Shown here piece by piece: positions 15,748 to 23,211 of a DNA stretch of 51,371 nt. The notes under the pieces are model-generated. The model was given only the letters and a program-made list of their open reading frames with translations, was not told where the DNA came from and did no database searches. Position numbers and translations under genes: made by a program. Position 1 is the stretch's first letter. Every line of letters starts with the position of its first letter. Source of the DNA: Paenisporosarcina sp. TG20 (GTDB lineage Bacteria > Bacillota > Bacilli > Bacillales_A > Planococcaceae); the NCBI RefSeq assembly GCF_000286315.1, contig NZ_ALJG01000361.1:1-51371 (forward strand). Direction: 5' to 3'.

Positions 15748-16768
15748 TCAAAATGATAATAATTGGGGATATTAATAGACCTACAAACCCCAAGATATTG
15801 ATACTTATAATTAGTGCAGCTAGCATAACAGAAGCTGAGACACCTAAAGAGTCTCCTATTATTTTTGGTTCTAGTACTTGTCTGGTTCCTAATACAACTA
15901 CGAGTAATGCAATTAACCATACAGCTAGGAAGATATTTTCAGTAATGAATAAATATATAATCCAAGGGATGAATAGAGTGGAGACACCCAATAGTGGTAG
16001 GACATCAAAAATACCGGCTAATATGGCAATCGTTAGTGCATTCTCTACTCGAAGGATGAGAAGTACGATTAAGACAACGATAAAGGTAACTCCGATTAGT
16101 TTCAACTGAGCTTTCATGTATCCTGAAATGCCTTTTAACACATTTTCTTTTAAAAATGAAAAAGAAGTTTTTACACCTTGAGGAGCATAGGTGTTGTAGA
16201 ATTTTTTCCAAATTTTAATATCTAAACTTAAAAAGAAAGCGAAAAAGAACCCTAGCGTTAAGTTGGCTATGATTGTAATACTAGAAGAAAGTGTTGCTAA
16301 AAGCCCTAGTAAGAATCCTGAAAGGAGTGTCGAGATTTTTGCTATTGCAGTGGTTGTGTATTCTTTTGTTTTTTCTAAAGCCTCTGGAGGGATATTATTA
16401 ATATTCCCTTGAATAAAATCTGTTTGGTAGACAATAAAATTCTCAAATGATGCAGCGTATTTAGGAATGGACTGTGATAATTGTTGCATTTGTGTAAAGA
16501 AAATAGCTCCAATGGTTGTTAAGATACCAAGTATAACGATTACAAATAGAGTGAAGGATAGTGTAGTTGCGAATCCTTTCTTTAAGCCCTTTCTGTTAAG
16601 GAACATAGCGAAAGGTTCAGTGATTGAATAAATGATTAAACCGATGAATATTGGTGCTGCAATTTTGAGTAAAAACTCTGAACCTAATAATATGAAATAA
16701 AAGGTTGCGATCAGTAATAATATGTTAATGATTTTTTTGTAATGGTTTTTATAAAATGTTAAAAACAT
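15653..16768 (-). CDS. AI-2E family transporter (UPF0118)
   Basis: A 371-aa membrane protein of the AI-2E exporter family, with paired N-terminal helices, a periplasmic-type helical loop (QTDFIQGNINNIPPEA), and the conserved late helices ILAGIFDVLPLLGVSTLFIP, VLGTRQVLEPKIIGDSLGVS and LIISINILGFVGLLISPIII. Members export autoinducer-2 or act as Na+/H+ antiporters; which applies is open. Length is normal. It is transcribed alone on the minus strand. Confidence 0.88.
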   Translation of the reverse strand: MFLTFYKNHYKKIINILLLIATFYFILLGSEFLLKIAAPIFIGLIIYSITEPFAMFLNRKGLKKGFATTLSFTLFVIVILGILTTIGAIFFTQMQQLSQSIPKYAASFENFIVYQTDFIQGNINNIPPEALEKTKEYTTTAIAKISTLLSGFLLGLLATLSSSITIIANLTLGFFFAFFLSLDIKIWKKFYNTYAPQGVKTSFSFLKENVLKGISGYMKAQLKLIGVTFIVVLIVLLILRVENALTIAILAGIFDVLPLLGVSTLFIPWIIYLFITENIFLAVWLIALLVVVLGTRQVLEPKIIGDSLGVSASVMLAALIISINILGFVGLLISPIIIILIKALAEQGYLKAWLDLKPGEKEVHTSKKIQE

Positions 16769-17067
16769 AAAAACACCCCTATTTATTTGGTCTTGTTATT
16801 GGAACTTATTAGAAAATATCTATTTCCAATTTCCCCAACATGAAAGTACCCCACTTAGAATCAATGCCACTGAAAAAGTCAATTTGGCCTAGTACAGGTG
16901 CTTTCTGTTGCAGTGCACTTTCATGTTTCGAAACTAGCGTAGCAATACAGAAAAAGGCGAGCGCTTTCCACTTTTTTTAATTCCTCTATTTTGATTTCAA
17001 TTAATACATAACATCACATTATATCTATATTCTCATGTTCCCAATCAGGTTTGGTAACCTAAGAATC
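16769..17067. other. Gene-free stretch with a possible minus-strand relic
   Basis: About 300 bp between two minus-strand genes. On the minus strand 27 codons read GQIDFFSGIDSKWGTFMLGK before a stop near 16818, which looks like a protein tail, but there is no start and I cannot assign it. Confidence 0.3.
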
Positions 17068-17964
17068 TTAACGATATTCACTTCCCCCGCCCCAAATTTC
17101 ACGTCCACCCGTATGGCCGGTATTCTGATGGATTTCTTCATTCACTAGCTGAAGGACGCCTGGTTGTTCGCTGTGGTGCCAATCGTAACCTTCCGGAGTA
17201 ATTCCTGTAGCCAAATTTTGCACATCATATTCAGATATGCCAATGTCATTGGTGATATTAGGTGATTGTTGTATTGATTCTGAAAGCGTTTCATTTGCTA
17301 TTTGAAAATGAACGTTGTCAGTGGCTAAATACAAGTCTTCAGTTAAGATGACACTAAAATTTGAATCAAATATTGGAAATGTACCTATATTGATATCTCC
17401 GTTAGGAAGTTCAATAGTCCTTTCTAAAAATAGAACACCCGTTTCACTATGTTCTAATCCATCTAAAGAATCATTTCTTGTTTCAATAGGATCTGCGTGT
17501 CCCATATCCGAACCATCTACTATATCTAGTACACCTACAGCAACTGTTGTAACCACCACGACCTTACCAAGATTTCCAATACCTTGAAGAATTTGTTGTC
17601 GATTTTTGTTCCGAATACCGGTAAGAGTAATTCGAGTACTGCTCACTGTATAATTAATACTCTTGCTTAATCCTCTTACAGTTCGTCCCGTAGAATCCTT
17701 AATATCTAACCATCCCTGCTTTTTGTGATAACTTTCTTTCTTTAATAGCCCATATAAGCTTTGGACTGTTCCATCCGAAAATTGAGCTACTGAATCAACA
17801 GCTTGTTCAGAAGAATTAATTACAACTTCCCCTACCTCACCTACATAACGTCCCACATTTTCATTTTTAGTAGCTATAGCTTTGCTAATCAAGTAAACGC
17901 CACCTTTTGCAACGCTGCCAAGTGTTACAGTTGCTACTTTTCCAGTGAAACGAAAAACGCCCAT
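17068..17964 (-). CDS. WHH-type HNH/endonuclease VII-fold nuclease, toxin-like
   Basis: A 298-aa protein. ATG 17964 is chosen because AGAGGTGATG lies immediately upstream; an in-frame start 12 codons earlier has no such site. Residues 1-60 are amphipathic with KVATVTLGSVAKGGVYLISK, and a hydrophobic stretch lies near residue 135. The C-terminus GYDWHHSEQPGVLQLVNEEI followed by HQNTGHTGGREIWGGGSEYR is the WHH signature of HNH/Endo VII toxins, common as tips of polymorphic toxins. No recognisable secretion signal or immunity gene adjoins. It may act inside the cell as a DNase or be an orphan effector. Confidence 0.75.
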   Translation of the reverse strand: MGVFRFTGKVATVTLGSVAKGGVYLISKAIATKNENVGRYVGEVGEVVINSSEQAVDSVAQFSDGTVQSLYGLLKKESYHKKQGWLDIKDSTGRTVRGLSKSINYTVSSTRITLTGIRNKNRQQILQGIGNLGKVVVVTTVAVGVLDIVDGSDMGHADPIETRNDSLDGLEHSETGVLFLERTIELPNGDINIGTFPIFDSNFSVILTEDLYLATDNVHFQIANETLSESIQQSPNITNDIGISEYDVQNLATGITPEGYDWHHSEQPGVLQLVNEEIHQNTGHTGGREIWGGGSEYR

Positions 17965-18000
17965 GTCATCACCTCTATTTTGAAGTATAATTATAACCAT

Positions 18001-18366
18001 CTTATACCATATTTTAGAATTAAAATAGGCTTAATCCCCCTTTTATAAACAAGTTGATGTTCATTAAAGAGTCTCTTTATTGTTAAAAATTAAGGAACGC
18101 TAACATTCTAGAAAATATCGCCTTGATATTTATATTGAATTACAAGTATTTTATAATAATAAACATGGGGAATAAGAGAATGAATCACATTAAAACAAGC
18201 GTACTGAGAAGGACTTATGGCAGTTTGTACTGACAAAAATAGCTTTGATAAATTTAGCCAGACCAGCATAAGCAATACAATCTCTTACAATGTGAGATCC
18301 AGAGTGCATTTGAGAATAATGCAGCTATTGGAATAGGATTGTAAATTCAAGTAAGGGGAAATTTCA
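18001..18366. other. Divergent intergenic region without supported gene
   Basis: 366 bp between the divergent nuclease and SF2-like genes. A TATAAT at 18152-18157 may be a -10 element but lacks a well-placed -35. A few short frames occur near 18180-18340; none has a ribosome binding site. The following gene has AAGGGG 5-10 nt before its ATG. Confidence 0.4.
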
Positions 18367-20319
18367 ATGTCTCATATTAAATCAAAAATAATGAACGAAT
18401 TTAATGATTTTGCTACACGAATTAAGAATGGAGATACAGTAAAAAGAGTTTTAGATATAGCGCCAGGCCATGGTAAATCTCAAACACTAAATGATTTTTT
18501 AGCTAATGAGCTTCAAAACAAAGATTCTAATTCAGCATATCTGATTGTGTTAAGAGAAGTAAGTATGTTAGAAGAGGTTGAAAAAATAATAAAGTCTAAA
18601 GGGCTTGAGAATATTATTTATTTAGACGCAAAGAATACAAGTAATAGAATTCAGATAGCTTCTCAAAAAAGGGTTTTGTTGATTACACATAAAAGGTTCC
18701 AAGATATTGTTCAAAGTATGGAAACAAAACATGAACGCAATAAAAATTACCTTTACCATAAGTCGTTAAATAATGCTGAGATAAAAAGAACTATTATTAT
18801 TGATGAACTTCCACAAACATTCGATGGTGTCTTTTTTGAAATGAATGGAGATGAATCAAATTGGGTTCCAAAATTAATTAGAGAATTAAATCTCGAAGCG
18901 CGGGGGAAGCATGAAGTAGATAAAGTAAAGCTTCACATGGTGAAGAATATTACTTCAATATTATTAATGAATGAAGCACTATCAATTAAAAAGTCTAAAA
19001 CAAAAAAATTATCCAAACGCATAAGGAATACCGATTGGTTAAACGAAATGGAGAATTTTTTTAAATTAATTGATGAAAAAATAGAAATTTACCCAAAATC
19101 TCAAGAAATAAAATCGTACAAAGCGTTTAAAAAAATGTTCTACGAAGATAATATCGGTATCAAACTTAGTAGCTCTAATCCTATGGACATACCTACTCTT
19201 TTTTGCGTAGAAAAAATAAAATATCATAATTTAGAAAATTCTATTCTCATCTTAGATGCTACAGCAAAGTTCCATCGTGCAATATACGGCCAGCACTATG
19301 AAATTAGTGATCCGTTAAATTATCATAATTACAGAAGAGTAACTATTCATCATAGGGTTATAAGTACGAGTGAAGGTTTTAGTTCAAAAGATAATACTCA
19401 ATTCAATAAAAATTTAGAAGCTATTTGGAATGACATAGAAAAGATTCAAAAAAAAGAATACATTTTTCCGATTGTTAAGAAAAAGTTAATTAAGCCATTA
19501 TTACAGAGGAACTTACTTGGAAAAGAGGATGAAAAATTATATCTTAACGCTGAAGATAATATTGAGTTGCCACTAAATTTATTCAATTTAACAGGGAAGA
19601 ATACTTTAAGAGAAAAAACTGCATGTTATATTGTATCACTTCCAATTAAGCATATAAATTATTATAGAATGCTTGCTTTAAGCGTATTTGATGACACATC
19701 TAATTTTGATTTATCTAAAAAGTATAATGATCCTAGTTTGGATATTATTAAGGAACAGATAGAAATTCCTATTGAAACAAAAGAGGGACGTGAGTTGAAC
19801 ACAGTAGAAAATAATAGAAGAAGTAGTTTGGTTCCAAATAGCATAAGTGACTCAAAAAGGTGGTTTCAAAATCAACAACTAAATGACTTGTATGAAAATA
19901 TGTTGCTTTCTGAAATATACCAAGTTATTCATAGAATAAATATTAGAGAATTAGAATCAACGAAACCTGTGAATATTTATATGTCAAATAATCATCTAGA
20001 ATTCATGAAACTAGTATATGATACTTTACCAAAAGTAAATCATCATACACAAAGATTAAAAAATACCAATAAAGTAGAAAGAAGATTTGATGAAATTGTT
20101 AGTAATATTTCAAAAGCTATTGAACAAAATCATTGTACTCTACCATTAAGTATGGGAAGGATAATAGGCCATACTGACAAGACCTATCTAAATAGACACT
20201 GGAAAAATGATGATACTAGAGAATTGATAAAGACGATATTTCATCAATACAATTTTAGAATTGATGAAGATTCGCAAAATTCTTTTAAAGTTATTGATTT
20301 TCTTAATAGAGATAATTGA
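18367..20319 (+). CDS. P-loop ATPase resembling mobile-element SF2 helicases
   Basis: A 650-aa protein. Walker A is DIAPGHGKSQT (about residues 34-44), a DE-type Walker B is RTIIIDELPQTFDG (about 139-152), and NSILILDATAKFHRA (about 293-307) resembles helicase motif III. The C-terminus (LPLSMGRIIGHTDKTYLNRH) looks like a helix-turn-helix. The layout fits DEAD/DEAH-like helicases of phages and integrative elements; I cannot place it in a named family. Codon choice is very A+T-rich. It is followed by its own terminator. Confidence 0.6.
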   Translation: MSHIKSKIMNEFNDFATRIKNGDTVKRVLDIAPGHGKSQTLNDFLANELQNKDSNSAYLIVLREVSMLEEVEKIIKSKGLENIIYLDAKNTSNRIQIASQKRVLLITHKRFQDIVQSMETKHERNKNYLYHKSLNNAEIKRTIIIDELPQTFDGVFFEMNGDESNWVPKLIRELNLEARGKHEVDKVKLHMVKNITSILLMNEALSIKKSKTKKLSKRIRNTDWLNEMENFFKLIDEKIEIYPKSQEIKSYKAFKKMFYEDNIGIKLSSSNPMDIPTLFCVEKIKYHNLENSILILDATAKFHRAIYGQHYEISDPLNYHNYRRVTIHHRVISTSEGFSSKDNTQFNKNLEAIWNDIEKIQKKEYIFPIVKKKLIKPLLQRNLLGKEDEKLYLNAEDNIELPLNLFNLTGKNTLREKTACYIVSLPIKHINYYRMLALSVFDDTSNFDLSKKYNDPSLDIIKEQIEIPIETKEGRELNTVENNRRSSLVPNSISDSKRWFQNQQLNDLYENMLLSEIYQVIHRINIRELESTKPVNIYMSNNHLEFMKLVYDTLPKVNHHTQRLKNTNKVERRFDEIVSNISKAIEQNHCTLPLSMGRIIGHTDKTYLNRHWKNDDTRELIKTIFHQYNFRIDEDSQNSFKVIDFLNRDN

Positions 20320-20321
20320 CC

Positions 20322-20357
20322 AAATACACAATTTCTTTTTTGGAATTGTGTATTTTT
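20322..20357 (+). terminator. Terminator of the SF2-like gene
   Basis: AAATACACAATT (20322-20333) pairs perfectly with AATTGTGTATTT (20344-20355) followed by TT, starting 2 nt after the stop codon. Confidence 0.85.
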
Positions 20358-20440
20358 ATGTTAAAAAGTGACACAAAACCCCTATATAAAATTAGTTTTT
20401 ATATTATTCATTCCCTTTTGTGATGAAAGGAGATGTTAAT

Positions 20441-20806
20441 ATGCACTATAAAAAATTATTTACTCAGGAGTATATAAAACCAAACGGAAAAATTCCAATT
20501 AGGGAATTTTTGGATTCTCTAGAAAACACTTCCGTGGTAAGATTATTGTCTAAATTACACATAATTGAAGAATTAGGACTTAGTGTTGGTCGGAATTTAG
20601 CTAAATATTTTAATAACCATAAACTTTGGGAGCTAAGAGTAAATAACCTTAGAGTTTTCTTCATTGTTGATGAGGGACATATGATTCTTTTAAATGGGTT
20701 TATTAAAAAATCAAATAAAACACCACAAAAAGAATTGAATTTAGCAGTCTGCATGAGGAATGAATGGATTAATAGTAAAGTTCAAATAGTTAGGAAGATT
20801 AGATAA
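20441..20806 (+). CDS. Gp49/HigB-like toxin of the RelE/ParE superfamily
   Basis: A 121-aa protein of the phage-derived Gp49-like family (PF05973-like), ribosome-dependent mRNA interferases or their relatives. Typical features are IPIREFLDSLE near the N-terminus, LAKYFNNHKLWELRVNNLRV with the central E-L-R, and FFIVDEGHMILLNGFIKKSNKTP, where K-K-[ST]-x-K-TP is the family signature. ATG 20441 has AAAGGAGATG 7 nt before it; an ATG 21 nt earlier overlaps that site and is unlikely. The next ORF starts in the stop codon (TAATG). The usual HigA/XRE antitoxin is missing. Confidence 0.85.
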   Translation: MHYKKLFTQEYIKPNGKIPIREFLDSLENTSVVRLLSKLHIIEELGLSVGRNLAKYFNNHKLWELRVNNLRVFFIVDEGHMILLNGFIKKSNKTPQKELNLAVCMRNEWINSKVQIVRKIR

Positions 20807-20943
20807 TGAGTTTTTATAAAAAATATTTAAAGATTAAGATGAAGAACGCAGAATTTAATAGAATTTGGAAAGAAAGTGAGTGGGATAGAGCGGTGGAACA
20901 AAAGAAGATTAGAGAAAAAATAAAGAAAAATAAGAAAGAATGA
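20806..20943 (+). CDS. 45-aa basic protein coupled to the toxin gene, possible antitoxin
   Basis: ATG 20806-20808 overlaps the last base of the toxin stop (TAATG) and the frame runs 45 codons to TGA 20943. The product is highly charged and helical: NRIWKESEWDRAVEQKKIRE followed by a lysine-rich tail. It has no helix-turn-helix long enough for HigA. Tight translational coupling to a Gp49-like toxin makes an antitoxin or antitoxin remnant the simplest guess. No homologue is known to me. Confidence 0.5.
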   Translation: MSFYKKYLKIKMKNAEFNRIWKESEWDRAVEQKKIREKIKKNKKE

Positions 20944-20993
20944 AAAAGGGACTTCATATATAATTAAAAAAACGGATAAAAAAAGGAGACTAT

Positions 20994-21995
20994 ATGAAAA
21001 AAATACTTTATAAATATAAAATAAAAAATCTAAAAGGGATTCAACCTAATGATTATGAAGTAATTGTTAATGTACCTATCACATTTATTGAGAACACACC
21101 TTATTCAGCTTCTATTGAAAATCTTTATGAAGAAATCAATAGTTTTGAATTAGATTGGAATGATACAATCCCTAAACTACTGAGAGACGAAGCAGCTTCT
21201 GAAAGTATAAGATTAGTAAATGAAGATAATGAGATATTAATTGAACTTAAATTAATTTCTCAACAACAGTATGAAGAACCAGTCGATTTTTATCTAAACA
21301 GACTTTTATTAGAATCAAAGAAAAAAAATAGTTCAATTAGTATTGAAAATCGTAGTAAATTAGTTAATCACCTTTCTAAAATATATGAAATTTTCGATCA
21401 GCATGAAAATGCAATGAAAATTGTAGAGGAAGAAAATGATGAGAATCCTAATAATTATCTTCTAACTAGATATGCTAAATTACTTCGTATAAATGGAAAT
21501 TTACCATTGTCACTCGAAATGTTTATTGAATCATTTTATCGTTATCCTGGGGGAAGTGCTTCTCTTAAAGGATTAGCAACAACATTAAGTAAACAAAATA
21601 GAAAAGGACTCTCACATGACATTTTTAAAGAGGCATTAAAGATAGAATTAAAAAATGTTCTAAGTAAAGTTAAGCATAATAATATTCCAGAAGATGAATT
21701 AATCGAAATAGTAGAAAATCATTTGGATAACCGAGAAGTAGATGCTTTAGATTTAAGTAAATACCCTGCGTTACATGAGTATTCGGAACCACCATTCTCA
21801 ATAAATGATGACGGAGATGATGAGGAATCTCATTATGAAGATGCTGAGAGACAAGAACGTGCAATGATAGAAATAGAACTAGGATACGAGCCCTTCAAAA
21901 GTACCTATCAAGATGATGAATTTAATAATCATCATATGGATGAATCTGAAGAAGACTATTTCGATCAGCATAAAGACTTTTATAAAAAAGATTAG
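20994..21995 (+). CDS. Hypothetical protein, 333 aa, helical-repeat centre and acidic tail
   Basis: I do not recognise this protein. ATG 20994 has AAAGGAGAC 5 nt upstream. Residues 90-215 look like TPR-type helix pairs (LVNHLSKIYEIFDQHENAMK, YAKLLRINGNLPLSLEMFIE). Residues 255-333 are extremely acidic (NDDGDDEESHYEDAERQE, DESEEDYFDQHKD). It lies 50 nt after the coupled 45-aa ORF and may share its transcript. An acidic tail can mimic DNA or bind basic partners, but this is speculation. Confidence 0.5.
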   Translation: MKKILYKYKIKNLKGIQPNDYEVIVNVPITFIENTPYSASIENLYEEINSFELDWNDTIPKLLRDEAASESIRLVNEDNEILIELKLISQQQYEEPVDFYLNRLLLESKKKNSSISIENRSKLVNHLSKIYEIFDQHENAMKIVEEENDENPNNYLLTRYAKLLRINGNLPLSLEMFIESFYRYPGGSASLKGLATTLSKQNRKGLSHDIFKEALKIELKNVLSKVKHNNIPEDELIEIVENHLDNREVDALDLSKYPALHEYSEPPFSINDDGDDEESHYEDAERQERAMIEIELGYEPFKSTYQDDEFNNHHMDESEEDYFDQHKDFYKKD

Positions 21996-22028
21996 AAACC
22001 CTAGGTAAAAGAAAAACCCCGTTATCTT

Positions 22029-22054
22029 CCACCGTTACAAAAATGTAACGGTGG
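22029..22054. terminator. Convergent-gene hairpin
   Basis: A perfect 11-bp stem CCACCGTTACA (22029-22039) / TGTAACGGTGG (22044-22054) with an AAAA loop lies between the convergent genes ending at 21995 and 22132. No long T run follows on either side. Confidence 0.55.
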
Positions 22055-22131
22055 ATATTACAAATGAAGCTTATCCTCCTAATTAATATTAATGAATTAT
22101 TTTCCACCTAATACAAAGGGCATAGTGATTT

Positions 22132-22944
22132 CTAATCAATAATTATATATTCATTAAAATTTAGTTCAAATTCATCATCTTCATTATTTTTAATATCACG
22201 TCTATCTAATGGAAATCTTCCGGTAAACGCGAACTTTGTAAAAAGCTTCTTCAAATTTACAACATCTTTATTTTTGAAGTGAAAAAAGTTCAATGATGCA
22301 ACATTTTTTTCTCTTTTCATAAATAGCTTACTTATTAGTTCATGGTAATCAGGAAAATTCAGGTACAGCTCTTCACTGTGGTATCCGATAACATTTATTG
22401 ACACCTCATACTTACTATAGTCTATGACATTAATTATTTCTTCAAACTCTTGAATGGAGCTCCTAAATAACGCACCAGTGTTTTCCTGTAAATTAATATC
22501 ATGAAATGTGTATTGGAAAAAATCACTCTCAATTGATAGTTGTTTTATTTTTTCTAAAACACCTTTATCTTCGAAGAGACAAACCACCAAGGAAGGTGTT
22601 TTTTTTCTTTCCAAACTATTTAATAAATCCAATTGAATTTCGAGACCTTTTAAAATACCATATGCACGTCTAATTTCATAATTCAACAACGATAAGTCAG
22701 ATTCTTTCTCGAGTCTTTTAATAAAACTGATTTGCTTTTCTCTTCTTATATCTAATTGAGTTTCTAAGTCTAATCCATGAGCAATACCTAAAAAGTAATA
22801 TATATCATTTAAATCATTAGTATCATAAGCTTCTTGAACATATCGCTTCACTAACATCTCTTTTTCTCTAAAAAATATTTCTCTACCTCCATAATCGCTC
22901 CTTGTTTTTTTAACATATTTCAAGGCATTCCTTTTCTGCATCAT
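22132..22944 (-). CDS. Hypothetical protein, 270 aa
   Basis: I do not recognise this protein. It is soluble, basic in the N-terminal third (NALKYVKKTRSDYGGREIFF), mostly helical up to residue 120, then mixed alpha/beta with PSLVVCLFEDKGVLEKIKQL, and ends in an acidic tail. No nuclease or ATPase motif is obvious. The ATG at 22944 lies near GGTTATAAATA, a weak ribosome binding site; an ATG one codon later is equally possible. It is A+T-rich like the genes before it and probably part of the same imported block. Confidence 0.45.
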   Translation of the reverse strand: MMQKRNALKYVKKTRSDYGGREIFFREKEMLVKRYVQEAYDTNDLNDIYYFLGIAHGLDLETQLDIRREKQISFIKRLEKESDLSLLNYEIRRAYGILKGLEIQLDLLNSLERKKTPSLVVCLFEDKGVLEKIKQLSIESDFFQYTFHDINLQENTGALFRSSIQEFEEIINVIDYSKYEVSINVIGYHSEELYLNFPDYHELISKLFMKREKNVASLNFFHFKNKDVVNLKKLFTKFAFTGRFPLDRRDIKNNEDDEFELNFNEYIIID

Positions 22945-23211
22945 TATTTATAACCTCTTTTCTCTCTTCTTCAATCAGAATATCATCGTTCTTAGGTGTC
23001 TATATATATGTTCAATCCCTTGGCCAACATCATATGCTGTTCACCGTCAAAGGCATTAGCTTCGGCTTTGCATCCAGAAGAATTATGGAGAAAACGGAAG
23101 AATTGTATTCCGATTGGGAAATCATTTGGGTTCCTCTACTCCCTGGTCTTCAATAAAACCACTGCCAAAAGCGTACATTCTTAAACTATCAAAAGTTTTT
23201 CAGTACCTCAC
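22945..23211 (-). pseudogene. Unassigned protein-tail relic
   Basis: On the minus strand about 35 codons around 23000-23100 read SGCKAEANAFDGEQHMMLAK before a stop, giving the look of a decayed C-terminus. There is no start codon or ribosome binding site. The plus strand also has an open frame here (22996-23184) without start signals. Neither can be assigned. Confidence 0.25.
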
